From Muscardinus avellanarius (taxonomy: Eukaryota; Chordata; Mammalia; Rodentia; Gliridae): a DNA stretch of 64,000 nt. Within the stretch, counting starts at the first letter, position 1, and every line of letters starts with the position of its first letter. Made by a program: the position numbers and the translations under genes. The notes below the pieces were generated by a model that searched no databases, was not told the DNA's origin, and worked only from the letters and a program-made list of their open reading frames with translations. Shown in pieces: positions 12,501-22,045 of this stretch. Where the stretch lies: contig OY726560.1 of the NCBI GenBank assembly GCA_963383645.1, forward strand, positions 31,433,173 to 31,497,172, in the 5' to 3' direction.

Positions 12501-15500
12501 AATAAATCTACTGAGACTAACTTGTAATTTCCTAGCCCAAAACTAAAATGTAGTGAAGTACTTTGTTTCTTTCTCTTCTTTAAACTAAGCCAAAAGAAAT
12601 ATAAGAGGGAAAAGAATGAACATCTATTGGATCCCTGTTAGGTGCTTTACAGCATTTAATTCACAGCAATCTAAGACTCAAAGATTAGATAACTCATTTG
12701 AACACGAGGTTTAGACTTTCACCAGTGAAACTGTATAAAACCTCAGTCTGTGCTCTAATTTGTCACATTGCCTTTTTTTTACAATTAATGTATAAACAAT
12801 CTATTATTATTTGCATAAACCATTACAACATAATAGGGATTTGTTAAAAATAGGCAGAATTATATTGTACCAAAACCTGAGCCAGAAGACATTCATTTTA
12901 GTTTTAGTGTCTAGCAGTGTCACATCATCAATACCCAGGAATTTAACAAGATTTCATTCCACATTTTTTAAGTTTAATTATTTAAGAACATTTATAGGTG
13001 ATTCCTGCAAACTAAAATTTTTAATTTAAGGAGACATGATTCCTCTAAGTTTGAGAAGCTGTAAGTGCGCAATTTGCTATTAAGGAAAAACATATTCGGA
13101 ATACTCAAGTTACTCAAATACACAGGATTCCATATTCTAAGGCCAGAGAAAATCTTGAGTGCTCATGCCTCATTTGTTTTAAGAAAAACAAAGAGAATTC
13201 CTAAACATTAAGAAGTTAGGTCTACATAAATTACTGAGAGGAGGAAACCATTACAACAAAATTCAATTTCTTATTTGTTCAAAATTATGCTTTAGTACTC
13301 AGTACTTAATAATACCAAATATACTTTTTTTTTCTAATGAATCAAAGACCAACCTAGTTAGTTCAGAGCAATGGAGCTAGTTTATTTTTTTAGTGAAACT
13401 GATTACCTTTACAGTGTGCCTTCAACTGATCCTTCCAGCCACATTCAATTAATTTAGCTCTCAGCAGCTCTTTGAGGCTGTTGAAGAAAGAAATTATTTA
13501 AACAACCATGTACAACATCTTAGATAGGAATGTTTACAGCAAAGGTTCAACTGCTCAACTAAAAATTCCTTGCCTTCCAGTCCCAAAACTTTTAACTGTG
13601 GTCTAATATTGGTTCTATCACTAAATAGTTCTACAAATCATTTAAATTCTGGGCTCTGCATTTCATCTGGGCCTCAATGAGTAAAATTAAATAGAAAGAA
13701 GGGGCTGAAACACTTAAGAAGCCCTACTCTCTAGTCTTCTTACATTTCCCTTCACCATCAGAAATATCATGGGTTTGGCACAACTTCTAGAGTATTACTT
13801 GAGGTTGGAGTAGGTACATCTCTAAAATCTTGAAGTTCTAGAATCCATTCTTTGACTACAGATTCTTACTCTTCAGCTTTCCTACCTGTTATATCTCTCT
13901 AACCTCAGACTGCTCCATCACATTTTAATAATTCAATAACTGGCATGCCTATATCTAATAAGCAGCACTTTCTTTTAATGGCAAAAATGATGCATATTGC
14001 CACTAATAGCATCATGAATGTAATAAAGTATTTTATCTTTTTGCCATATCCACTCTTACAAATCTTCAATCCTTAACCCAATCATTTAATTTCTCAGTTT
14101 AAACATGTCACATCCCAAGCCAAATGGATTCTTTTCCTGAAAACTGTTTCTCAATATTTTTGGAGAGCGACCAAGTGAGATTTCCACCTTTATCGTTCAA
14201 TCTCAACAAGGCTAAAACCCAACATTATATTTTCTCCCATGTCATCCTGTTCTCCTCAAAATGACAACTCGATTCTGGTTCTTCAGGCTAGAAACCTCGG
14301 CAGCATCCTTTGCTCAGATCCCTTGTCAACATAACATATGGACTCCATGAGTGTACCCTATAGTTTTCTGTAAAATTATATACTTAGAATTCTAATGTTT
14401 CTATCCCCATCATTGATGCCCTAATTCAAGCCAACATTTTTTGTCTGGACTGTTACCCACCTTCCCACCTTGTATTCCTGTATTTTCCCTGTACATTTCA
14501 TTGTCCAACCACTGCTCAAAACCCTCCAGTGACTTTCTACTTTACGAGTAATATTTCAAAGCCCTTCTACAGCCCAAACCATCCTCCATGATCTGTCTTT
14601 TTCCCAGCTGTACCTCAGATTTCATCTGCTTTCTCTGGCATCTTAGTCTCCTTAGCTTCCATGTATTCCTAAAAAATGCCAGGCAAGCTTATCTCAGGAC
14701 TTTGGGTCTTGGAGACCTTTCCACCAACTCCTCATATCCCTTTGATCTCTATTAGAAAAACTTTCTTTGCTTTTTCTACCTAAATTATCATCCTTCCCCC
14801 TTATTCTCTCCTTTATTCTTCCTCTAGCACTCAACACCATCTAAAATATTACATTTATTGTCTGTTTTTTCCCATTAGAATGTAAGTTCCATGAAAGTAC
14901 AGACTTTGTTTTGCTTACTACTGTATCTCCAGCACCTAACAGGACATGGCATATGATAAAAATTCAGTAATTTTAAGCTGCATGAATATAAAATAAAAAG
15001 TAACAACACGTAATTCCTTACACTTATTAGTAGCAGTACTATCCTCTCAAGTTATCTACATAGCACTGCTCTAGATGCCTCCTTTCTCATATCAAGGGCT
15101 CTTCCCACTAAATTCTAAGTCCTCCTTTTCACTTTTAACCAGATATAATCTTCTAACCCATTTTTCTGTTATCTATCTTAATCCCATTTAGTCTATCCTC
15201 CATACTGCTGAAATAAAATTCCTATGGTGTAAATGTAATCGTTATTCCCTTTCTTAAAACTCTTAATTCCCATCAACAAAAGATTAAGTAAGCAACAGAT
15301 GTTTTTGCATATCATGGCATCCATTTTCCTGCCCTTTCTTTGATTAAAAAAAAAAAAAACAACTGCCACTCAGTATATGAATATGGGTAAGGGTCTAGTG
15401 ATGGAAATATGACCTAGGCAAGGCTGATCATAACTTGCCTATTACCTAAGTAAGATGGTAATCAAGCTAGGTCCTTTGCTGAGGAAGGTAGTCTGAGCGG

Positions 15501-18285
15501 TGGAATGTGAATTTGGAACTGCTAATCTCTGCCACATGTGGGTAGGCCCTGTTTGAGAATAAAGCCAACACAGAGGAAAACAGAGGTGAGAGAAGAAAAG
15601 ATCTATTTCTTGGCAACAATTTTTGAGTGCGTGGACTCAATCATGTATGAAGCAACTTCACGCTCTAATTTTTTTAATCAGATGAGCTTATATATTTCCA
15701 TTGTTTAAGCCAGTTTCTGAGTTCAGTTTGTACTATTTGCAATTGAAAGAATTCTAACTTAGACAAAATCCATACTCCTCAACTGTGTCCACTGTTCCTG
15801 CCACACGTGTTCACACTTTTACCTTCTAGCTTTTTCACATTATTTTGCAGTTCCCAGAGTATCATCATATTGTACCAAGCTCTATGACTTTGCACATGGT
15901 GTTCCATCTCTGCAAAACATCCTCTTTTATTGGCTTGGAGACCTGCTAATCCTTCTCCCCAGCTGAAGTACCTCTTTTATTCAGTGAGATCTTATCCATC
16001 AACTTAATCCTAAGGTAGAATTGAAAAGATTCCTCCTGATCCTTTCATGCATTTCTCTTGTAAACTTTACCACCCTGTTTCTGGGAGCCTTTTTTGATTC
16101 CTTAGCACCTTCTCTATACTTTCAAACCTGTTCTTTCTTCAATTATTCACTTGGTCAATCAGGTGACAGGTATAGCATTAGATGCTGGGTATACAAAGGT
16201 GTTTTTACTGTCATGGAACTTAGATTACACTGGAGGATACAGACTAATAAAGTAGTTAGCTAGAATAAAATATATGATTAAATGTTATGAAAAAACAAAG
16301 TATTTGGTATTCAATAAATTTAATTCCTTGAAGAAGCAATATTTAAACTAAGACCTGATAGATTAAACAGAACTTGCTAAAAATGAAGTGAAGGAAGAAA
16401 AATATTTTAAAACACAAATAGTACATGCTGCTCCAAGGTTAGAAGAGCTTGGTAATTAAAACTGGTTAGAAGAGCTTGGTAATTAAAACTGGTTTTATAT
16501 GTGTCTTTCTACTAAACCTAGGTAATATTTTCTCTTCAAATGTAGTATTTGGGTATGCTCCTTTTTTCTCCATTATATTATACATTTTGAGTGTTATTTC
16601 CTGCTTATCTTTCTACATCACTCACTTCCTTCCAAGTATTACAATGTTGAACAGAACTAAATTATTTCTTATAGGTGTTAGGAACAGGAACTTTTGATAG
16701 TCTCAATTTTCTACAATTCTTTCCACTGAAATGTTTTATTCCTTGATATTTAAATTCCTATATAATTTATCAATACAGTTGATTGCTTACCGTTCTCGTT
16801 CTCCAGTTTCTATTAACTTTTGGTTAATCGCTGCTCTCATCTGCGCATCTTTGTTCATCTTGCTAACCTGGACATCAACATGTATTTTCAGATATAGGAC
16901 AATTACAAAACACTTCCTTCTACATCTTCTAGGCAAGCATCCTAACACGCTTAACATTCTAACAGCTGAAGGGATGATAAATTTCAAGTGTGTTAACAAC
17001 ACCATTATTCTCAATATTATTTACTGCATCTCAAGAATTCATATCAATGTAGTCACTACACAATTTCCTTCTGTCATATGCCCTTTACTAATAAATCTTT
17101 AAGTGATTATTATTATAACATTTATTAAACCCATAAGTGCCTAGTACTGAGCTAACACTTTTGTGCATTTCTTTTGTAAATCACATTTAATTCCCCAAAC
17201 TTATTACATATTAACCTATTTTGTATTTTACGGATGAGGAAACTGAGGCCCAGAAATAGAAAATAGTTAAGGCAGAATTTGAACTCAGGCACTTTGTTCC
17301 TAGAAGCCCCCAAACACTTTATTAAACTGCACATCATGATCAATTGCTGATCATTTCTACATTTTTAACTGACCTAAAAATTTGGAGAAGTCATATAACC
17401 TAAATGTCAATAAAATATTAAACACTATTAGTGGAAAATGAAATTATCAGATAAGGCTCCAAGTGTTTTAATTTACTGTTCACTAGGATGTACCCAGAAT
17501 TAGAACTGCTATGGTGGTGGTGGTGGTGGTGGTGGTGGTGGTGTGTGTGTGTGTGTGTGTGTATGTGATCAAACACAGAGTTGGTGGGGTAAGGGAAAAG
17601 AAATCCTAAAGTAATTCTTCAAAGATTCCAATTTTCAATAAAAAGAGATAACCTAAATCAAAATGGTGTAGAAAGGAGAGTGAGGTTAGGTTTGGAGGGC
17701 GTTGGAACTATCTGAAAGTTTAAAGAGAACTTGGAATGAGCCAAAGCTTCTACACTTTATCACTAACTTGACACTACTTTTGCTGCTGTTCTTTCTCTGT
17801 GTCTTTTTTTGGAGGAGAACAGGGAAAGGAGGGGCCGAGAAAGACCTAAGAAATGTTTGCTTTTGTAGTTTACGGCTAACACTTCCAAAATAACTACAAG
17901 GTCCAGACAGTACCCGAGCAAGAATACAGAACCTGGAATTCTCCTGGGCCCCCCAAAAACAGATAGTGACCTTGGACAAGTCACTTAATTCTTTAAGGCC
18001 TCAGTTTTCTCACTGGTAAAACAAGGGCGCTAGGGTATCCCTCCCAGTTCAGACATTCTTTGGGAAAATAGAACAGGGCGGAGACAGCTGGAGAGGCGGG
18101 AGGGGAGGAGCCAGAAAACAAAGCGAGGACTGGCTTCAAGCCAACTCCAGTAGCACGCCCTGTCGGAGAGCCCTACAGGCCCGCGAGCGCGGGTCGGGGA
18201 AGCTAACGAGAGACAGCACATCGAAAGGAGCCTGGGCTGGGCCCGGGTCCCGGCCCTGAGGACCACGGGCATAGCTCACCACCAT
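9506..18285 (-). CDS. ENY2: ENY2, transcription and mRNA export factor (complete coding span, 5 exons)
   Basis: Five minus-strand exons (18285-18280, 16867-16791, 13477-13407, 12152-12078, 9582-9506) join without frame error to 306 nt, 101 codons plus stop. All four introns have GT/AG borders. The product starts [18 protein letters not shown] and ends FLAQHASL, which agrees with mammalian ENY2/Sus1 as I remember it and has the family's full length. ENY2 is a small helical adaptor. In SAGA it is part of the histone H2B deubiquitinase module (with USP22, ATXN7 and ATXN7L3); in TREX-2 it wraps GANP at the nuclear pore. It has no catalytic residues. The ATG is in good context (G at -3, G at +4) and only two codons precede intron 1. 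It is divergent from NUDCD1 and shares its CpG-rich promoter. Nothing suggests inactivation. Confidence 0.96.
9780..10540 (+). mobile_element. Diverged L1-like remnant
   Basis: The A-rich style and phrases such as AGAATATAAACTGGTATATT with GTAATTTGGCAATTTTATAG and TTCTCTGACCCCACAAAGAT suggest the 3' part of an old L1. Boundaries are uncertain. Confidence 0.45.
10560..10720 (+). repeat. Dimeric SINE, 'CTTAAGAGACC' subtype, truncated ID half
   Basis: CCAGGCGTGGTGGTACACG to CCCCAGTACCACCAAT. Part of the right half (GTGTAGCCC..GGTAGAAGG) is deleted. Confidence 0.82.
10935..11137 (+). repeat. Dimeric SINE, older subtype
   Basis: GCTGACTGTGGTGATGCATG through TGTAGCTCAGGGGTATAATG to CTCCAGTACCAAAAACA. 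Confidence 0.8.
12078..12152 (-). CDS. ENY2: ENY2 coding exon 4
   Basis: 75 nt on the minus strand. The acceptor is AAG instead of the usual CAG, the donor is GTAAGA. It encodes [20 protein letters not shown] followed by TPKGR. Using this acceptor is the only way to keep the ENY2 frame across the exon 3/4 join. Confidence 0.94.
12153..13406 (-). other. ENY2: ENY2 intron 3
   Basis: 1254 bp of AT-rich sequence. A weak MIR-like fragment may be present near 12610-12720. Nothing else is recognised. Confidence 0.85.
13407..13477 (-). CDS. ENY2: ENY2 coding exon 3
   Basis: 71 nt on the minus strand, acceptor CAG, donor GTAATC. It encodes [20 protein letters not shown] followed by HCK, the central helices of ENY2. 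It ends with one base of a Glu codon. Confidence 0.95.
14240..14990 (+). mobile_element. L2 LINE 3' fragment
   Basis: Diverged but recognisable L2 3' end: AGGCTAGAAACCTCGGCAGC, then TTATTGTCTG and TTAGAATGTAAGTTCCATGA, and the terminal TCTCCAGCACCTAACAGGAC. Confidence 0.65.
15130..15300 (+). mobile_element. L2 LINE fragment
   Basis: TAGTCTATCCTCCATACTGC followed by a CTTAAAACTCTTAATTCCC segment is the L2 motif that precedes the 3' end. Confidence 0.5.
15780..16110 (+). mobile_element. L2 LINE 3' fragment
   Basis: TTTGCACATGGTGTTCCATC and the block with GCTGAAGTACCTCTTTTATT match the conserved L2 3' region. Confidence 0.6.
16437..16490. repeat. Perfect 27-bp tandem duplication
   Basis: A 27-bp unit beginning GGTTAGAAGAGCTTGG is present twice in a row with no mismatch (16437-16463 and 16464-16490), followed by another GGTT. 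Confidence 0.95.
16791..16867 (-). CDS. ENY2: ENY2 coding exon 2
   Basis: 77 nt on the minus strand, preceded by acceptor CAG (16870-16868) and followed by donor GTAAG. It encodes [20 protein letters not shown] and then TGERER, the first helix of the Sus1/ENY2 fold. It ends with two bases of an Arg codon completed in exon 3. Confidence 0.95.
17110..17320 (-). repeat. MIR element
   Basis: ACGGATGAGGAAACTGAGGC followed by GCAGAATTTGAACTCAGGC is the reverse complement of a MIR. Confidence 0.75.
17513..17561. repeat. (GGT)n(GT)n microsatellite
   Basis: A run of TGG triplets passes directly into a run of GT dinucleotides. Confidence 0.95.
17950..18050 (+). repeat. MIR fragment at the promoter edge
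   Basis: GTGACCTTGGACAAGTCACT followed by CCTCAGTTTTCTCACTGGTA is the MIR core. It lies 230 bp inside ENY2 intron 1, at the edge of the CpG island. Confidence 0.75.
18280..18285 (-). CDS. ENY2: ENY2 coding exon 1 (ATG GTG only)
   Basis: Read on the minus strand this is ATGGTG followed at once by the donor GTGAGC (18279-18274). Only Met-Val is coded here; the third residue, Val, comes from the start of exon 2. The reading frame stays open upstream to about 18354 without another ATG, so this ATG is the natural start. The 5' UTR must lie in 18286 to roughly 18420; the exact start site is not visible. Confidence 0.93.
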
Positions 18286-18454
18286 CACCGCGGGCGAGGG
18301 CCGTCCCTTCCCAGCGACGAAATGACCCTTGCGCTGACGACCGTTACCTACCACACTCTTCGGCTGCCCGGACTTAGACCCTCAGTAGCTCGGGCACCTA
18401 AGCACACAGAAAGCTAGAACACGCATTTCCGGGGCGGGCCCTCGCCACCCTGCC

Positions 18455-18509
18455 TATAAAGTGAGAATTTAACTAGCGCGGGCCGCCTCCTGCTCGCTCA
18501 GCCCTCTGG
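18455..18509 (+). promoter_or_regulatory. TATA-like box and possible non-coding first exon
   Basis: TATAAAG at 18455-18461 is followed about 50 bp later by CTGG|GTAAGAG (GT at 18510), a good splice donor. This could mark an alternative plus-strand first exon of NUDCD1 starting near 18485. No transcript evidence is available here. Confidence 0.3.
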
Positions 18510-18559
18510 GTAAGAGAGTCCGGGTCGGGCGGTCGCACGGGCTTTAGGCCTCCCCCGGA

Positions 18560-18577
18560 AACTACATCACCCAGCGG
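18560..18577 (+). promoter_or_regulatory. Second, weaker ZNF143/THAP11-like site
   Basis: AACTACATCACCCAGCG resembles the site 44 bp downstream but has CACCCAG in place of TTCCCAG. It directly follows an ETS-like CCGGAAAC, so it may be a composite element. Confidence 0.5.
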
Positions 18578-18603
18578 GCCACGGGGCCCGCTCTCTCACG
18601 GAC

Positions 18604-18622
18604 ACTACACTTCCCAGAAGGC
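18604..18622 (+). promoter_or_regulatory. ZNF143/THAP11-type site
   Basis: ACTACACTTCCCAGAAGGC closely fits the ACTACAnTTCCCAGnnnGC motif bound by ZNF143 with THAP11/HCFC1 in many mammalian CpG and bidirectional promoters. It lies 124 bp upstream of the NUDCD1 ATG. Confidence 0.75.
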
Positions 18623-18745
18623 GTTTCGCGCCGCAGTGTTTTCTGGGATGGGAACCACGCCGCTTCCCAACCTCAGCTCGAAGAGGGAAGCGCGGACCTT
18701 TCAACAAGAGCTTTATTAATTCTCCCGTTAGGACCTGGGAAGGCG

Positions 18746-18863
18746 ATGGAGGTGGCGGCTAATTGCTCGTTGCGGGTGAAGAGGCCGCTGTTGGACCCCC
18801 GCTTCGAGGGCTACAAGCTCTCTCTAGAGCCGCTGCCCTGTTACCAGCTGGAGCTCGACGCAG
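18746..18863 (+). CDS. NUDCD1: NUDCD1 coding exon 1
   Basis: 118 nt from the ATG to donor GTGGGA. It encodes [20 protein letters not shown], then the segment ending YQLELDA. It ends with one base of an Ala codon completed by CT at the start of exon 2. The frame happens to stay open into the GC-rich intron as far as 19213, but exon 2 fits the known protein exactly. Confidence 0.95.
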
Positions 18864-21800
18864 GTGGGAAGCGGCGGCGACCCCTAGCATTCGGTCCCTT
18901 GTCCCTTTTCGGCTGTCATCGGCCCGACCCTTCCCGCGTTTCCTTTCTTTCTTTCTGCACCGGCGATCGCGGCTGCTGGGCAGTCCTCGAGGCTCGTCGG
19001 GCTGGGCCGCAGCCGGGATGGCTGCCCCTGGAGAACCATGCCCACCCGAGACGTCTCCCCGCGGGGGCCGCCTTCGCGCGCCCTGCGTTGCGGGACCCTG
19101 GGCCCGGCGGCCGGGGCTCCGCGTGGCAGCCTGCAGGGCACCTGTGGGTCTTCTGCTGGCGAAAGCTGGCTTTCCCACTGTGGGGAAGCTCAGGACCTTC
19201 CCCCCTCCTCTAGCATTGTCTGTAAACGTGTTCGCCGCGAAGCCACACCTCCTTGGAAAACCCCCAGCTCCCGCTTCCTCTGACGCAGAGCCATTTCTTA
19301 GGAACTACATTCCAGCGAGAACGTTTTCAGCTACCCAGGTCCTAGGACACTAAGGACTCTGTCGTCGAGAACATCGCTAGAAATTTTTGAGGAAAAAGGT
19401 CTTAGGAATCACACTGCTGCTAATTGTTTTATTTTGTTGCCGGCCAGACCATTCTCACCCATAAAAGCTGCATTTTCGTTAATGAGAGCCCCGAGATCTG
19501 CATTTTTTTTTTTAACACATGCCCCTGCTGATTCTGGTGCATGTAGTCAGTGGATCACACACTTTGAGAAATACCGATATCGAGTTAATTAGTAGACGAG
19601 ATTTTATTCGCTTATTAAATTAAGAAACATCTGTTGAGGGCCTGTTAAGTGTTTACATGTTGGTGACTTCAAGATGAATAAGACACAGTCCACGTCGTGC
19701 ATAACATTTCTATTGTCGAGTTAGGAAGAAGTCTAAAGAGATAATTATAAAATAATGTGGGAAGGCAGTGATACCTATTTGTACAAAAGACAATGGTAAT
19801 TCTCGAGTATCTTTCTTGAACCAGCCTGTGGATCTGGGATAGCTTCTGGGAGGAGTTGATGTTTAAGTTGGGCTATAAATCTTCAAAGATAGGTAAGAGT
19901 TGACTCTTAGAAGATAAGCTTGATTTTAAATCGCCTTCTTTTCTCTTTTTCACCTATGCCCCCCCCCCAAGTTTAATTAGCTAATGCATTGAAAATAAAG
20001 CCCAAAACGTTATTTTTGAGCCAAGTGGCTCAAAACAAAAACGTATCATTGCTTATAAATCTGCAAGTCAGCTAAGTGGTTCTAGTCCTGGCTGGGATCA
20101 TTCATGCTCTTTGTTCAGATATGGGTGGAGTAGGTAGCTTTACTCACTTTGGCTTGATGGCCTTATATGTTTGGGGATTTTCTGGTAGTACACTAGTTTA
20201 AGATTATTTCAGATATCTCCTGTGGTTTCCAAATCCAGCAGGCTAGCACAGGCTGTTCCAGAAGGTAATTAGCAGTACATTTTCAGTCGGCTGCTTGCAA
20301 CAAGTTTGCTATGCTCCACCGGCCAAAGCAAATGAGAGAACCAAACCTAGAGTCAGTGTGGGAAGGTCAGATAAAGGGCATAGATCAAGGGAGACTGTTA
20401 GTGCAAGTTTACATAGGTCCTGTTGGAGTCCTCATTGGTGTTTCCTGGTTAGCCCCATCCAGTTTGTCAGCAAGTTTAGTGAACTGTCTATGCTTTTATC
20501 CTAGTCCAAGTCATGGTTTCCACTTGCCTGGAATGTAGTAGTCTCCTGACTAGCCTACCTGTCTTCACTTTAGATCTTCATTCCATTCTCCATCAGGCAG
20601 TAATTATTCTAGTTTTTAGTTCTATGTTCATTTGGTGGGTGTTTCCTTCACCTGACTGTGAGCATCACGAAAACTCCAGGTTTCTCTTTTAACTCACTGC
20701 TCTGCCCCTCGTTCTTGAAGGTGCTCGATATAGTGACTAAATGAAGAAGTCACTGAGGTAAATTTTATTCATGAGAAAACACGAGCAACCAACGTTATTA
20801 GGTTTTACGCAGGATACTATTGCAGTTCTGTATTGCTGGTGCAGGAAAATCTGCAAGAGTGGGAGGAGTTAGTTCAGTGACAGCACTTCATCTTGTTGGG
20901 CTTCATCTTTTATGCCCCAGCTTTTCCTATTTTAACTATTATAGTTTTTCCAGCTTTCACATTTGCTAAGTGGAAGCACATCTTTTCATAAATAAAAAGA
21001 TAACAGTATAAAAAAGGAGTTGATTTCTCATAATAAATGGTCCTCTAAATTAAAAATATTAACTTTTTATTAAAAACTCACTGTTACCACACAATCACGT
21101 GTATACATGGGTGTACAGTAATGTTGGTCTTAGATTCTCTGTTTAGAATGCATAATCGAGGGTGATGTGCTATTTGAAGGTTTTAAGGGCTGAAACTTGC
21201 CTTGTTGAGTAGATGATGATCTTGTATCATTTACTCATTAAATGGTTTATTGAGATATAATTGGCAATAAAGTGCACATATTTAAAGTGTACAGTTTCAG
21301 GAATTTTGACATATGAATATACTTGTGAAGTTATCACCATAAGTAGAGATACTAAACTTAGCTATCATCACCAAAGGTTCTTTATGCCCTTCTGTAACTG
21401 TCCCTCTGGCTGATCTACTTTTTGTCACTATGAATCAATATGCATTTTCTAGTGCATAGTGTGTAATTCCATGTGTATATGGAATCACAGTGTATGGCTT
21501 CTTTTACTCATGATAATTTTGAGATCATCCTTGTCCCATGAGAGAGAAATATTAAAATCTCTGACTAGCTGGGTGAGGTGGTGCATGCTTGTAATCCCAA
21601 CGTTCAGGAGGTGGAGACTGAAGGATCCTGGTTCATGGACAGCCTCAGCTATTTAGCAAGGCCCTTTTGCAACTCAGTGAGACCCTGGTTCAAGAATAAA
21701 AAGATTTTAAAAAGGGACCGGTGGTGTAGGTTGAGGTAGAATGCCCTTGGGTTCCATCCCCTGTTCTGCAAAAACAAACAAACAAACAAACAAAAAACAC

Positions 21801-21997
21801 CTCTGACTATACTTGTGGGTTTTTCTGTTTCTCTTTGCAGTTTTATCAGTTTTTGTATCATGTTTTGCAGCACAAGCTCTATTGACTATTAGGACCTCTG
21901 GACAAATTGACTCCTTCATAATTGTGAAATAACCTTCATCCCTGGTAATATCTTTTTTGCTCCGAAGTCTGTCACTCCAGCTTTCTTTTAGTTTTAC

Positions 21998-22045
<48 letters not shown>

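Larger units (their letters stand above)
13478..16790 (-). other. ENY2: ENY2 intron 2
   Basis: 3313 bp dominated by ancient L2-type LINE fragments on the plus strand. It also holds an A-rich run near 15346-15360 and a perfect 27-bp tandem duplication at 16437-16490. No exon-like coding sequence is recognised. Confidence 0.85.
16868..18279 (-). other. ENY2: ENY2 intron 1
   Basis: 1412 bp. It holds MIR fragments at 17110-17320 and 17950-18050 and a (GGT)n(GT)n microsatellite at 17513-17561. The promoter-proximal end becomes GC-rich from about 18060. Confidence 0.85.
18286..18745. promoter_or_regulatory. Bidirectional CpG-rich promoter between ENY2 and NUDCD1
   Basis: The start codons of the two divergent genes are 460 bp apart, in the core of the only strongly GC/CpG-rich block of the window (about 18060-19320). 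Visible motifs are a GC box GGGGCGGGCC at 18431-18440, ETS-like TTTCCGG and CCGGAAAC, two ACTACA..CCCAG motifs at 18560-18577 and 18604-18622, and a TATAAAG at 18455-18461 on the plus strand. Shared control of a nuclear SAGA/TREX-2 subunit and a CS-domain protein is inferred from geometry; the start sites are not determined. Confidence 0.88.
18060..19320. promoter_or_regulatory. CpG island
   Basis: GC-rich sequence with frequent CpG covering ENY2 exon 1, the shared promoter, NUDCD1 exon 1 and the start of NUDCD1 intron 1. The flanks on both sides return to AT-rich, CpG-poor sequence. The borders are estimated by eye. Confidence 0.85.

Noticed and set aside
16731..17102. 123-aa open frame on the plus strand
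   Set aside because: It is antisense to ENY2 exon 2 and its flanks, with no recognisable protein.
18759..19353. Overlapping open frames of 139-196 aa on both strands around NUDCD1 exon 1
   Set aside because: CpG-rich sequence has few stop codons. Only the frame beginning at 18746 up to 18863 matches a known protein; the rest is intron.
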